A stretch of 64,000 nt of DNA from Bradyrhizobium sp. KBS0727 (GTDB taxonomy: Bacteria > Pseudomonadota > Alphaproteobacteria > Rhizobiales > Xanthobacteraceae): the NCBI RefSeq assembly GCF_005937885.2, contig NZ_CP042176.1:372001-436000 (forward strand), written 5' to 3'. The notes below the pieces were generated by a model, which searched no databases, had not been told where the DNA came from, and saw only the letters and a program-made list of their open reading frames with translations. Positions 55,311-64,000 of this stretch are shown here, one piece after another. Positions within the stretch are counted from its first letter, which is position 1. Each line of letters starts with the position of its first letter. Both the position numbers and the translations under genes were made by a program.

Positions 55311-55533
55311 GGCTGGTTCCCTCGCGAAAGTGCTTCCGCAAGGGATCAGTCTGCGCCCTGGCTGTTAACGAGGCGTTTCCAGAACGCCTCGTTGTCGAGA
55401 CAAACCGCGCCTTTTGTTCTGGCGCGTTTTCTAGCGCAGATAAGTCTACGCAATCTGCGCAAGCTTGATTGCCATGCGAACCGGTGCCCACCCACGGATC
55501 GAGTCCGAGGGCACGCTTCGCTCGAAAACGCTT

Positions 55534-56940
55534 TTAATGCCAGTCCCGGATATCGACGAAATGCCCGGCAATCGCCGCGGCGGCAGCCATCGCCGGCGAC
55601 ACCAGGTGGGTGCGGCCCTTGAAACCCTGACGGCCCTCGAAGTTGCGGTTCGAGGTCGAGGCGCAGCGCTCTTCCGGCGCCAGCTTGTCGGGGTTCATGG
55701 CGAGGCACATCGAGCAACCCGGCTCGCGCCATTCGAAGCCGGCCGCAATGAAGATCTTGTCGAGGCCTTCGGCTTCCGCCTGCTCCTTCACGATGCCCGA
55801 ACCCGGCACGATCATCGCGTTGACATGACTGCTGACGGTCTTGCCCTCGGCGACCTTGGCGGCTGCGCGCAGATCCTCGATGCGACCGTTGGTGCAGGAG
55901 CCGATGAAGACGCGGTCGAGCTTGATGTCGGTGATTTTCGTCCCCGCGGTCAGGCCCATATATTTCAGCGCGCGATGCTTTGACAGCCGCTTGGCTTCGT
56001 CGGCGATCTTGTCGGGATCCGGCACCAGGCCGGAAATCGACACCACGTCCTCGGGTGAGGTGCCCCAGGTCACGATCGGCGGCAGCTTGGCCGCATCCAG
56101 CTTGAGCTCGTGATCGAAATGCGCGCCCTGGTCGGAGCGCAGCGTGTCCCAGTAACGCATCGCCGCGTCCCAAGTCTCGCCCTTCGGCGACTTCGGACGG
56201 CCTTTGAGGAACTCGAACGCTTTTTCGTCCGGCGCGATCAGGCCGGCGCGGGCGCCGCCTTCGATCGACATGTTGCAGACGGTCATGCGGCCTTCCATCG
56301 ACAGTGCGCGGATCGCATCGCCGGCATATTCCAGCACATAGCCGGTGCCGCCGGCGGTGCCGATCTCGCCGATGATCGCCAGGATGATGTCCTTGCCGGT
56401 GACGCCGTCGGGCAATTTGCCGTCGACCGACACACGCATGTTCTTGGCCTTCTTCTGGATCAGCGTCTGCGTCGCCAGCACGTGCTCGACTTCCGAGGTG
56501 CCGATGCCGTGCGCCAGTGCGCCGAACGCGCCATGCGTCGAGGTGTGACTGTCACCGCAGACGATGGTGGTGCCGGGCAGCGTGAAGCCCTGCTCCGGGC
56601 CGATGACGTGGACGATGCCCTGACGCTTGTCGAATTCGTTGAAGTACTCGATGCCGAATTCCTTGGCGTTCTCCTGCATCACCCGCATCTGCTCGATGCT
56701 CTCCGGATCGGGATTGGGCTTGGAGCGGTCGGTGGTCGGGATGTTGTGATCGACCACGGCCAACGTCTTCTCCGGCGCGCGGACCTTGCGGCCGGTGGAG
56801 CGCAGGCCTTCGAACGCCTGCGGCGAGGTCACCTCGTGCACCAGGTGGCGATCGATATAGAGCAGGCAGGTGCCGTCATCGGCTTCGTGCACCAGATGGT
56901 CGTTCCAGATCTTGTCGTACAGCGTGGTGGGTTTGGACAT
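55534..56940 (-). CDS. leuC: 3-isopropylmalate dehydratase large subunit
   Basis: The 468-residue aconitase-like enzyme holds the 4Fe-4S cluster. Cluster cysteines lie in [16 protein letters not shown] and [15 protein letters not shown]; the N-terminal signature is [20 protein letters not shown] and substrate contacts are in [17 protein letters not shown]. With LeuD it forms isopropylmalate isomerase. ATG 56940 is chosen because [12 protein letters not shown] matches homologues; the frame is open from 56988. The separation from leuD by small genes is unusual outside this group. Confidence 0.97.
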   Translation of the reverse strand: MSKPTTLYDKIWNDHLVHEADDGTCLLYIDRHLVHEVTSPQAFEGLRSTGRKVRAPEKTLAVVDHNIPTTDRSKPNPDPESIEQMRVMQENAKEFGIEYFNEFDKRQGIVHVIGPEQGFTLPGTTIVCGDSHTSTHGAFGALAHGIGTSEVEHVLATQTLIQKKAKNMRVSVDGKLPDGVTGKDIILAIIGEIGTAGGTGYVLEYAGDAIRALSMEGRMTVCNMSIEGGARAGLIAPDEKAFEFLKGRPKSPKGETWDAAMRYWDTLRSDQGAHFDHELKLDAAKLPPIVTWGTSPEDVVSISGLVPDPDKIADEAKRLSKHRALKYMGLTAGTKITDIKLDRVFIGSCTNGRIEDLRAAAKVAEGKTVSSHVNAMIVPGSGIVKEQAEAEGLDKIFIAAGFEWREPGCSMCLAMNPDKLAPEERCASTSNRNFEGRQGFKGRTHLVSPAMAAAAAIAGHFVDIRDWH

Positions 56941-57208
56941 GAGCGCAAGCTCCAAAAGAAATTCTGTGTGGATGGTCAGGCGCGGCAACGCGCGAGCAGA
57001 ACGAGATTCAGCGCAGCCTCAGGCTGCGCTGCTAAGCTCTGAGGTCGCCGAGGTCGCGAAGCGTCCGAAGAAGCGGCCAGGCAGCCGCGAGCGATCGTCG
57101 ATCACGATGGGAGCGACGCGCCGGCCGGCATTGCTGGTCTGATCTGGAACCATTCTAGCCTCATACCACACGCCATATCTAAGCGCGATATGCGTTTGCC
57201 GCCACCCG

Positions 57209-57352
57209 TCATTGCGAGCGGAGCGAGAGTGCATCGTCATTCCGGGGCGATGCGTAGCATCGAACCCGGAATCTCGAGATTCCGGGTCTGGTGCTAGCGC
57301 ACCATCCCGGAATGACGGCATTCGTTCGTCGCTTCCGCTCTTCGCAATGACG
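57209..57352. repeat. Family A element nested inside a family C element
   Basis: The family C left half (CGTCATTGCGAGCGGAGCG) lies at about 57209-57231 and the right half (CGTCGCTTCCGCTCTTCGCAATGACG) at about 57329-57352. A complete family A element (57235-57317, CGTCATTCCGG to CCGGAATGACGG) interrupts it. Confidence 0.8.
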
Positions 57353-57361
57353 AAGGGCAAC

Positions 57362-57390
57362 AAAAAAGCGCGGGGTGAGCCCGCGCTTTT
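57362..57390 (-). terminator. Rho-independent terminator of the rpsP-rimM-trmD-rplS transcript
   Basis: The stem GCGCGGG / CCCGCGC with an A/T extension is followed on the minus strand by a T-run of six. It lies just after the rplS stop. Confidence 0.88.
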
Positions 57391-57412
57391 CCGAAATTCC
57401 AGTGCGACAGAT

Positions 57413-57793
57413 TTACTCGCCGACGGCGGCAGCGCGCTCGGTCTTTTCGACGATGCGGGCCGACTTGCCGCGCAGCTGACGCAGGTAATACAGCTTGGCT
57501 CGACGCACCTTGCCGCGGCGCACCACCTTGATCGAGTCGATCATCGGCGACATCACGGGGAATACGCGCTCGACGCCTTCGCCGTAGGAGATCTTGCGAA
57601 CGGTGAAGCTCTCGTTGAGCCCGCCGCCGGAACGGCCGATGCAGACGCCTTCATAGGCCTGCACGCGGGTGCGCTCGCCTTCGACCACCTTGACGTTGAC
57701 GATCACGGTATCGCCGGGGCCAAATTCCGGAATCGTCTTGGTGGCGGCCAGCTTGTCGAACTGCTCTTTTTCGAGCTCTTGAATGAGGTTCAT
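57413..57793 (-). CDS. rplS: 50S ribosomal protein L19
   Basis: The 126-residue protein has the L19 signatures [37 protein letters not shown] and [20 protein letters not shown]. It bridges the 50S and 30S subunits. It follows trmD by 108 bp on the same strand and ends the operon before the terminator. Confidence 0.97.
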   Translation of the reverse strand: MNLIQELEKEQFDKLAATKTIPEFGPGDTVIVNVKVVEGERTRVQAYEGVCIGRSGGGLNESFTVRKISYGEGVERVFPVMSPMIDSIKVVRRGKVRRAKLYYLRQLRGKSARIVEKTERAAAVGE

Positions 57794-57901
57794 CTGAAAT
57801 CTCCATCGGCGGCGCGCCCAGCCAGTCCAGCGCGGGCTGCGCGAACGTCCATCTATCCATGCGCGGATTTGGCGCCCGTATAAGGCAAAGGCGCGCGCTT
57901 G

Positions 57902-58633
57902 TCACCCGTCTGTCGTGCTTTTTGTCCCGGTCTGGCGGGACTTTGTGGCCCATAGATCCGGCCGCCGCGCCCGGGTCAGAGCCTCGGACTCGGCCCGGCG
58001 CCAGGTCGCGACCCTGGCATGGTCGCCGGAAGTGAGGGTTTCCGGGATGGTGCGGCCCTCGAACTCCTGCGGCCGGGTGTATTGGGGGTATTCCAGTAGT
58101 CCTTCGGAAAAGCTCTCCTCCGTGCCGGAGGCCAATTTGCCCATCACGCCCGGCAAAAGCCGGACGCAGGCGTCAATCAGCGCCATCGCGGCGATTTCGC
58201 CGCCTGACAGCACGTAGTCGCCGATCGAGACCTCTTCGAGGTTCCGCGCGTCGATGACCCGCTGGTCGATGCCCTCGAACCGGCCGCAGACGATCAGGGG
58301 CCCCGGCCCGGCGGCGAGTTCCACCACCCGCGACTGGGTCAATGGCCGACCCCGCGGGCTCATCAAGAGGCGCGGGCGGCTTTCGCTGCTATCGGCGGCA
58401 TCGATGGCCGCAGCCAGCACGTCGGCGCGCAGCACCATGCCCGGGCCGCCGCCGGCCGGGGTGTCATCGACGCTGCGGTGCTTGTCGGTGGCGGAGTCCC
58501 GGATGTCGCGGGCCTCCAGCGACCACAGGCCGGAGGCCAGCGCCTTGCCCGCCAGGCTGACGCCGAGCGGTCCGGGAAACATGTCCGGGAAAAGCGTGAG
58601 AACGGTGGCGCGCCAGGTCATTGGGGAAGCCAT
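57902..58633 (-). CDS. trmD: tRNA (guanine-N1)-methyltransferase
   Basis: The 243-residue protein methylates G37 at N1 in tRNAs with a GG sequence, preventing frameshifts. Knot-forming and SAM-binding stretches are [33 protein letters not shown] and [18 protein letters not shown]. Its ATG (58633) overlaps the rimM stop by one base (TGATG), so translation is coupled; an in-frame GTG is at 58636. Confidence 0.97.
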   Translation of the reverse strand: MASPMTWRATVLTLFPDMFPGPLGVSLAGKALASGLWSLEARDIRDSATDKHRSVDDTPAGGGPGMVLRADVLAAAIDAADSSESRPRLLMSPRGRPLTQSRVVELAAGPGPLIVCGRFEGIDQRVIDARNLEEVSIGDYVLSGGEIAAMALIDACVRLLPGVMGKLASGTEESFSEGLLEYPQYTRPQEFEGRTIPETLTSGDHARVATWRRAESEALTRARRPDLWATKSRQTGTKSTTDG

Positions 58634-59157
58634 CACGTGAGTGTCGGAACGTCGTCGCCTTCGATTTCCTGCGGCAGTTCGATCACGACGCGTCCGCCTG
58701 CAAGATCGACCGTGGGCACCACTGCGTTGGTGAACGGCAGCAGCATCGTGGGGCCGGAGGGCGGCGCGATCTCGATGATGTCGCCGGCGCCGAAATTATG
58801 GATCGCCAGCACGCGGCCGATCGGTTCGTTGGCCGCGTTGACGGCGGCAAGCCCGATCAGGTCGGCGTGGTAATATTCGTCCTCGTCGGTCGCGGGCAAT
58901 TTTTCGCGCGCGACATAGAGCTCGATGCCGTTGAGGCGTTCGGCATCCTCGCGGGTGGCAACGCCCTTCAGCGTCGCCACCAGATGGTCCTTGGCCGGAC
59001 GGGCGTGCGTCACCTCGAACTGGCGCGCGCCGTCTTTGGTCATCAGCGGGCCGTAATCCATCACGGCCAGCGGGTCTTCGGTAAACGGCCACAGTTTCAC
59101 CGCGCCGCGCACGCCATGCGCGGCGCCGATACGGGCGACGCAAATCGGTGCTGCCAC
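58633..59157 (-). CDS. rimM: Ribosome maturation factor RimM
   Basis: The 174-residue protein starts at GTG 59157 with [20 protein letters not shown], has the PRC-barrel end with [20 protein letters not shown] and [20 protein letters not shown]. It helps 30S head assembly near S19. It lies 19 bp downstream of rpsP and is coupled to trmD. Confidence 0.95.
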   Translation of the reverse strand: MAAPICVARIGAAHGVRGAVKLWPFTEDPLAVMDYGPLMTKDGARQFEVTHARPAKDHLVATLKGVATREDAERLNGIELYVAREKLPATDEDEYYHADLIGLAAVNAANEPIGRVLAIHNFGAGDIIEIAPPSGPTMLLPFTNAVVPTVDLAGGRVVIELPQEIEGDDVPTLT

Positions 59158-59176
59158 CGTCGTGCGCCGTTACGTC

Positions 59177-59506
59177 TTACTTCGAAGCGGCTTCAGCGGC
59201 GGCCTTGCGCTCCTTGCGCGGCACGGCCTTTTCCGGGTTGTTGCGCGCGGCGCGCTTGACGACGCCGGCGGCGTCCAGGAAGCGGGTCACGCGGTCCGAC
59301 GGCTGCGCGCCCTTGGCGAGCCAGGCCTTGACCTTGTCCATGTCGAGCTTGAGGCGCGCCTCATTGTCCTTCGGCAACAGCGGATTGAAATGGCCGAGAC
59401 GCTCGATGAAGCGGCCGTCGCGGGGGAAGCGCGAGTCGGCGACGACGACGTGATAGACCGGACGCTTCTTGGTGCCTGCACGAGCGAGGCGAATAACGAC
59501 TGACAT
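59177..59506 (-). CDS. rpsP: 30S ribosomal protein S16
   Basis: The 109-residue protein begins [20 protein letters not shown] and contains [19 protein letters not shown] and [20 protein letters not shown]. It carries an Ala/Lys-rich C-terminal extension typical of alphaproteobacteria. AGGAGAATC is upstream. It heads rpsP-rimM-trmD-rplS; ffh is 173 bp upstream. Confidence 0.97.
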   Translation of the reverse strand: MSVVIRLARAGTKKRPVYHVVVADSRFPRDGRFIERLGHFNPLLPKDNEARLKLDMDKVKAWLAKGAQPSDRVTRFLDAAGVVKRAARNNPEKAVPRKERKAAAEAASK

Positions 59507-59552
59507 TTGATTCTCCTGAGTGTGGTTGGATTAAGCGATGGTTTTATTAGTT

Positions 59553-59673
59553 CGTCATCGCGAGGAGCGAAGCGACGAAGCAATCCAGCTTCTTTGTTGG
59601 CGAAGGATGGATTGCTTCGCGGAGCCTGTCATCGGGCCGGCCAGAGGCCGGACCCGTTGGCTCGCAATGACGG
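59553..59673. repeat. Palindromic repeat family C between ffh and rpsP
   Basis: The element begins CGTCATCGCGAGGAGCGAAG, has GAAGCAATCCAGC paired with GATGGATTGCTTC, an inserted GGCCGGCCAGAGGCCGG hairpin and ends GCTCGCAATGACGG. It sits between ffh and rpsP and may separate the two transcripts. Confidence 0.88.
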
Positions 59674-59679
59674 AAGCGG

Positions 59680-61221
59680 TCATTTTTTCTTCCCCGGAAA
59701 ACCGAGGCCCGGCAAATTCGGCTTGCCGCTGAGTCCGGTTAAACCCGGCAGGTTCGGCAGGCCCTGACGCAGGCCGGCCGGAAGATCCTTGGGCAGTGCA
59801 GGCATGCCGCCCGGCGCTGCGCCGCCCGGCATTTTCTCCGCCAGCGCCTTCATCTGATCCGGCGACGGCATGCCGCCGCCAAAACCCATCGCCTGCGCGA
59901 TGCCGGCCATCGGGCCGCGCTTGCCCGAACCCATCGCCTTCATCATGTCGGCCATGTTCCGGTGCATCTTGAGCAGCTTGTTGACTTCCTCGACCTTGGA
60001 GCCGGCGCCGGCGGCGATCCTTTTTTTACGGCTGGCCTTGAGGATGTCGGGATTCTTGCGCTCCTGCCGCGTCATCGAATCGATCACCGCGACCTGGCGC
60101 TTGATGATCTTGTCGTCAATCCCGGCATTGGCGATCTGGTTCTTCATCTTGGCGATGCCGGGCATCATGCCCATCAACCCACTGATGCCGCCCATGTTCG
60201 CCATCTGCAGCAACTGCTCGCGCATGTCGGTGAGATCGAACTGACCCTTGCGCATGCGCTCGGCGGTGCGCGCGGCCTTTTCGGCGTCGATATTGGCGGC
60301 GGCCTTTTCGACCAGCGACACCACGTCGCCCATGCCGAGAATGCGCCCCGCGATGCGGCTCGGATGGAAATCTTCCAGCGCATCGGTCTTTTCGCCGGTG
60401 CCGATCAGCTTGATCGGCTTGCCGGTGACGGCGCGCATCGACAATGCAGCACCGCCGCGGCCGTCGCCGTCGACGCGGGTCAGCACGATGCCGGTGAGGC
60501 CGACGCGCGCATCGAAGGCGCGCGCGAGATTGACCGCGTCCTGGCCGGTCAAGGCATCCGCGACCAGCAGCACTTCATGCGGGTTGGCGGTGGATTTGAT
60601 CTCCGCGGCCTCGCTCATCATTTCTTCGTCGAGCGTGGTGCGGCCGGCGGTGTCGAGCAGCACCACGTCGTAGCCGCCGAGCTTGCCGGCTTCGAGCGCG
60701 CGGCGCGCGATCTGCGCCGGCTTCTGGCCGGGCACGATCGGCAGCGTCGGAATGTCGAGGTCGCGGCCGAGCACGGCCAACTGCTCCATCGCCGCCGGGC
60801 GGTAGATGTCGAGCGAGGCCATCAGCACCTTGCGCTTGTCGCGCTGGGTCATGCGGCGCGCGAGTTTCGCGGTGGTGGTGGTTTTACCGGAGCCCTGCAG
60901 GCCGACCATCATGATCGCGACCGGCGGCACTGCGTTGAGGTCGATGGTCTGGCCGTCGGAGCCGAGCGTATTGACCAGCTCATCATGGACGATCTTGACC
61001 ACCATCTGGCCGGGGGTGACCGACTTGACGACGGTGGCGCCGACCGCCTGCTCGCGGACGCGGTCGGTGAAGCTGCGGACCACGTCGAGCGAGACGTCGG
61101 CTTCCAGCAGCGCGCGGCGCACCTCGCGCATCGCGGCATCGACGTCGGTTTCCGACAGCGAACCGCGGCCCGTCAGCCGATCGAGTATCCCACCAAGCTT
61201 TTCCGACAGACTGTCGAACAA
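59680..61221 (-). CDS. ffh: Signal recognition particle protein Ffh
   Basis: The 513-residue protein targets nascent membrane proteins. The NG GTPase domain has GLQGSGKTTTTAKLA, DIYRPAAMEQL, LDTAGRTTLDEEM and the TRVDGDGRGGAAL; the C-terminal M domain is Met- and Gly-rich (LMGMMPGIAKMKNQIANAG, GFGGGMPSPDQMKAL). I chose TTG 61221, where LFDSLSEKLGGILDRLTGRG begins and AGGATAA lies upstream. Codons from 61222 to 61350 encode a repeat-derived N-terminus and were excluded. Confidence 0.94.
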   Translation of the reverse strand: MFDSLSEKLGGILDRLTGRGSLSETDVDAAMREVRRALLEADVSLDVVRSFTDRVREQAVGATVVKSVTPGQMVVKIVHDELVNTLGSDGQTIDLNAVPPVAIMMVGLQGSGKTTTTAKLARRMTQRDKRKVLMASLDIYRPAAMEQLAVLGRDLDIPTLPIVPGQKPAQIARRALEAGKLGGYDVVLLDTAGRTTLDEEMMSEAAEIKSTANPHEVLLVADALTGQDAVNLARAFDARVGLTGIVLTRVDGDGRGGAALSMRAVTGKPIKLIGTGEKTDALEDFHPSRIAGRILGMGDVVSLVEKAAANIDAEKAARTAERMRKGQFDLTDMREQLLQMANMGGISGLMGMMPGIAKMKNQIANAGIDDKIIKRQVAVIDSMTRQERKNPDILKASRKKRIAAGAGSKVEEVNKLLKMHRNMADMMKAMGSGKRGPMAGIAQAMGFGGGMPSPDQMKALAEKMPGGAAPGGMPALPKDLPAGLRQGLPNLPGLTGLSGKPNLPGLGFPGKKK

Positions 61222-61239
61222 TGCCGTTATCCTGCTGCT

Positions 61240-61342
61240 CTCCTCACCCTGAGGAGCAGGCGAAGCCTGCGTCTCGAAGGGTGGGCCGGGTATCGTGGCC
61301 TCATCCTTCGAGACGCCGCTGCGCGGCTCCTCAGGATGAGGG
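61240..61342. repeat. Family B repeats overlapping the ffh leader
   Basis: Two partial units face each other: CTCCTCACCCTGAGGAGC with GCGTCTCGAAGGGTG, and CATCCTTCGAGACGCCGCTG with CTCCTCAGGATGAGGG. They are in frame with ffh and would add a DDPHPEEPRSGVSKDEA-like sequence if an upstream start were used. Confidence 0.8.
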
Positions 61343-61663
61343 TCATCCAAACAATTTTACGCCCGAGGGCGCATCGCGCTGTCGGGCGTTGGCCTCCGGT
61401 CTCAAGGGCCGGGCGGCGGGTCGAAAAGAACCTCTTTTCGAGAAGTGCCGGGGTTAAACCCCCGGAAAGCGGCAAAGTCAAGGAAAGTCGGAGAGAGGTT
61501 TTATTATACCTCTATTATGCCATTGTAATAATTGATGTTTTGGAAATGGTTGAATTTTCGGCCGCCGATGAGGGCGTCGTTGCCCCGCAGGGTTCCTGTT
61601 GGGCCGGCGCACGCCATATATCGGAACATGCCGCTTCGCTTCCTCCTGTCGTGATCCCGCCCC
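61343..61663. promoter_or_regulatory. Intergenic region between divergent ffh and MBL-fold genes with an AT-rich tract
   Basis: At about 61499-61560 the sequence becomes AT-rich (TTTTATTATACCTCTATTAT and GTAATAATTGATG), unlike the surrounding GC-rich DNA. This is where promoters would be expected, but I could not assign -35 and -10 boxes. Confidence 0.4.
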
Positions 61664-62728
61664 GTGCCCATCACCCGCCGCCGCGTTTTTGGAGTGCTCG
61701 CCGCGGCCGCCGCGGCCGTGGGCGTGCCGTCAATCTGGATGTCCCGCATGAAAACCTATGACGGCCCCGTCTCCGACCATTTCGACGGCCTGCAGTTCTT
61801 CGATCCCGACGGCGCACCGCCGAAGTCGCTCGGCGAGGTGCTGCGCTGGCAGTTCGGCTCTGGCCGGAAACGCGAAAACTGGCCGGAGTGGGTGCCTAGC
61901 CCCCATGCCGACACGCCACCCGCGCGGATCGAGGGCGGCAAGTTGCGGCTGTCGTTCGTCGGCCATGCGAGCTGGCTGATCCAGACCGCCGGTCTCAACA
62001 TCCTGGTCGATCCCGTGTGGTCGAGGCGCGCTTCGCCGTTCTCGTTTGCCGGGCCGAAGCGGCACAACGACCCCGGCATCGTGTTCGACGCGCTGCCGAA
62101 GATCGATATCGTGCTGGTGTCGCACGGCCATTACGACCATCTCGACCTCGCGACGCTGTCCAGGCTTGCCGCAAAATTTTCGCCGCGGGTGATCACGCCG
62201 CTCGGCAACGACGTCACGATGCGCGATGCGGATGCGGCGATCAAAGCCGAGGCGTTCGACTGGCAGGATCGCGTCGAACTCGGTAACGGCCTTGCGGTGA
62301 CCCTGGTGCCGACGCGCCACTGGTCGGCGCGCGGATTGTTCGACCGCAACAAGGCGCTGTGGGCGAGTTTTGTATTGGAGACGCCGGCCGGCAGGCTCTA
62401 CATCGTCTGCGATTCCGGCTACGGCGACGGCAAGCATTTCCGCCGCGTGGCCGAGAAGCACGGCCCGCTGCGGCTGGCGATCCTCCCCATCGGCGCCTAT
62501 GAGCCGCGCTGGTTCATGAAGGACCAGCACATGAATCCGCACGACGCGGTGAAGGCGCTGTCCGACTGCGGCGCGCAAGCAGCACTGGCGCATCATCACG
62601 GCACGTTCCAGTTGACCGACGAAGCGATCGATGCGCCTGTGATCGCGCTCGGCGCGGCGCTCGATGAGGCGAAGATTCCGCGCGAGCGGTTTGCGGCGCT
62701 GAAGCCGGGGCAGGTAGTCGAGATCTAG
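61664..62728 (+). CDS. Tat-exported metallo-beta-lactamase-fold hydrolase (UlaG/NAPE-PLD-like)
   Basis: The 354-residue protein starts at GTG 61664 with a twin-arginine signal TRRRVFGVLAAAAAAVGVPS (about residues 4-23). The MBL-fold motif is SHGHYDHLD (HxHxDH); other ligands are in PTRHWSARG and DSGYGDGKHF. The region FVGHASWLIQTAGLNILVDP matches the UlaG and NAPE-PLD branch, which cleaves phosphodiester or lactone bonds. The substrate is not known. It is divergent from ffh by 442 bp. Confidence 0.9.
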   Translation: MPITRRRVFGVLAAAAAAVGVPSIWMSRMKTYDGPVSDHFDGLQFFDPDGAPPKSLGEVLRWQFGSGRKRENWPEWVPSPHADTPPARIEGGKLRLSFVGHASWLIQTAGLNILVDPVWSRRASPFSFAGPKRHNDPGIVFDALPKIDIVLVSHGHYDHLDLATLSRLAAKFSPRVITPLGNDVTMRDADAAIKAEAFDWQDRVELGNGLAVTLVPTRHWSARGLFDRNKALWASFVLETPAGRLYIVCDSGYGDGKHFRRVAEKHGPLRLAILPIGAYEPRWFMKDQHMNPHDAVKALSDCGAQAALAHHHGTFQLTDEAIDAPVIALGAALDEAKIPRERFAALKPGQVVEI

Positions 62729-63011
62729 TCCATCGTCGTCCTGGCGCCCGTGCGCAACTGGGCACTGTGCCGTGACGACGAATTGCCGCGCCGCAGGTCG
62801 CGGCGGTTCTCCGAGCACGTCATCGGTGACGAGAAATTGCACGCCAGTCGGGGAATAATCACTGGATCGTGAAACAGATTTACGTCCGGGAAAACAGTCA
62901 GGAAATCTCCATAGCAACTCAAGCTCGCCTGAAGCCCGGCTTTAGGACTGCCATGCGAACCGCGACTAAGCGTCAGGCTGAGGGGCTGTACCTTCAGAAG
63001 GATTTTTTAGC

Positions 63012-64000
63012 ATGGCTATCACGGCGACGTTTTCTCCCAGCGGTTTTCTCACGATCTTCGGCGATGCGAACAAGAACAGCGTCATCGTGGGCCGCGATGC
63101 GGCCGGCAACATTCTTGTAAATGGCGGCGCTGTTCAAATTCAGGGTGGCAAAGCAACGGTCGCCAACACCGCAAAAATCCAGATGTTCGGTCAGGACGGC
63201 AACGACACCCTTACGATCGACGAAACCAACGGTGCGATGCCCGCTGCCCTGATGTTCGGTGGCGGAGGCAATGACACCATCACCGGTGGTTCGGGCAATG
63301 ACATGCTGTTCGGTCAGGCCGGCGACGACATTCTGCTCGGCAAAGGCGGTAACGATCTGCTGTTCGGGGGCGCGGGTAACGATACCCTCACCGGCGGCGC
63401 CGGCGACGACCAGATGTTCGGCGAGGCCGGTAACGATCGCATGATCTGGAATCCGGGCGACGGCAGCGACCTTATGGAAGGCGGCGACGGCAACGACACC
63501 GCCGAAGTCAACGGTGGCAACGGCGCCGAGGTATTCACGATCACGGCCAACGGCACGCGGGTACGCTTCGATCGCATCAGCCCCGCTCCCTTCTCGCTTG
63601 ATATCGGAACCACCGAAAACCTGGTGGTCAACGCCAATGGCGGCGACGACGTCATCACGGCGGGGAATGGTCTTGCTAGCCTGATCAAGCTCACCATCGA
63701 TGGCGGCGCGGGCAACGACACCATCACCGGCGGTGACGGCAACGACATGCTGATCGGCGGCGACGGCAACGACGTCATCACCGGCGGCCGTGGCAACGAC
63801 ACAGCGCAGCTCGGCACCGGTAACGACACGTTCGTCTGGAATCCCGGCGATGGCAGCGACGTCGTCGAGGGCGGCGACGGCATGGACACGCTGCAGTTCA
63901 ACGGCTCCAACGTCGGCGAAAAGATCGATCTCTCCGCCAACGGAACCCGCGCGCGGCTCACGCGCGATGTCGGCGCCGTCACCATGGATCTCAACGGCAT
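63012..64000 (+). CDS. RTX calcium-binding repeat protein, 3' end cut by window edge
   Basis: From ATG 63012 the frame is open to the edge, giving at least 329 residues. It has repeated glycine-rich nonapeptides GGxGxDxxx: GGGGNDTITGGSGNDMLFG, then GGAGNDTLTGGAGDDQMFG, a spacer FVVWNPGDG-like (MIWNPGDGSDLMEGGDG), then a second block TIDGGAGNDTITGGDGNDML. The spacer reappears (FVWNPGDGSDVVEGGDG), so the whole module of about 130 residues is duplicated. The repeats bind Ca2+ and fold a beta-roll outside the cell; type I secretion is the usual route. No signal peptide is seen. AAGGA is upstream of the start. Confidence 0.93.
   Translation, partial: MAITATFSPSGFLTIFGDANKNSVIVGRDAAGNILVNGGAVQIQGGKATVANTAKIQMFGQDGNDTLTIDETNGAMPAALMFGGGGNDTITGGSGNDMLFGQAGDDILLGKGGNDLLFGGAGNDTLTGGAGDDQMFGEAGNDRMIWNPGDGSDLMEGGDGNDTAEVNGGNGAEVFTITANGTRVRFDRISPAPFSLDIGTTENLVVNANGGDDVITAGNGLASLIKLTIDGGAGNDTITGGDGNDMLIGGDGNDVITGGRGNDTAQLGTGNDTFVWNPGDGSDVVEGGDGMDTLQFNGSNVGEKIDLSANGTRARLTRDVGAVTMDLNG

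Noticed and set aside
59962..61761. Long plus-strand open frame of about 599 codons
   Set aside because: It is antisense to ffh and runs on into repeats; no family features.

Overview
The window is GC-rich DNA from an alphaproteobacterium of the Bradyrhizobium/Rhodopseudomonas group (Nitrobacteraceae). I base this on protein similarity recalled from memory (a MatB very close to that of Rhodopseudomonas palustris, a type 2 ArgG, an IalB-family protein, the order ffh-rpsP-rimM-trmD-rplS-leuC-leuD) and on the interspersed palindromic repeats seen in Bradyrhizobium intergenic DNA. No tRNA, rRNA, CRISPR array, integrase or intact insertion sequence was seen.

Layout. 0-9 kb: a truncated quinone oxidoreductase, a dienoyl-CoA-reductase-like SDR, an IalB-type protein, rlmN, a membrane protein, a PAP2 phosphatase, argG and a convergent, very proline-rich OmpA-family protein. 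9-23.5 kb is accessory in character: an FkbM methyltransferase, three class III nucleotidyl cyclase genes, a lytic transglycosylase, a GST, a large secreted sulfatase, a dihaem cytochrome c, the decayed tail of an ABC substrate-binding protein gene, and several degenerate repeats. 23.6-28 kb: a BacA/BclA-type peptide ABC exporter and a hybrid histidine kinase. 28-32 kb: the sdhCDAB operon. 32-39 kb: a TauE/SafE permease, a Coa1-like protein, malonyl-CoA synthetase (matB), an SDR, a secreted CPG2-like carboxypeptidase and an MFS carrier. 39-41.5 kb: a fasciclin protein, then a cytochrome b and a Tat-exported molybdopterin oxidoreductase that form a likely respiratory pair. 41.5-51.3 kb: transporters, leuB, asd, a beta-carbonic anhydrase, a CoA-ester lyase and a glycosyltransferase. 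51.4-61.2 kb: leuD, a zincin, a group of tiny secreted His/Tyr/Gly-rich proteins, leuC and the translation/secretion operon ffh-rpsP-rimM-trmD-rplS. 61.6-64 kb: a Tat-exported metallo-beta-lactamase-fold hydrolase and the start of an RTX calcium-binding protein cut by the window edge.

The core functions are leucine synthesis (leuB, leuC, leuD, dispersed), the aspartate pathway (asd), arginine synthesis (argG), the TCA cycle/complex II (sdh), ribosome assembly and modification (rpsP, rplS, rimM, trmD, rlmN) and co-translational targeting (ffh). The most unusual features are how three families of palindromic repeats have settled into genes and operons (encoding one protein's C-terminus, sitting between sdhA and sdhB, abutting leuB, nested in one another), a cyclase with a WGR-like N-terminal region, and the cluster of small secreted low-complexity proteins.
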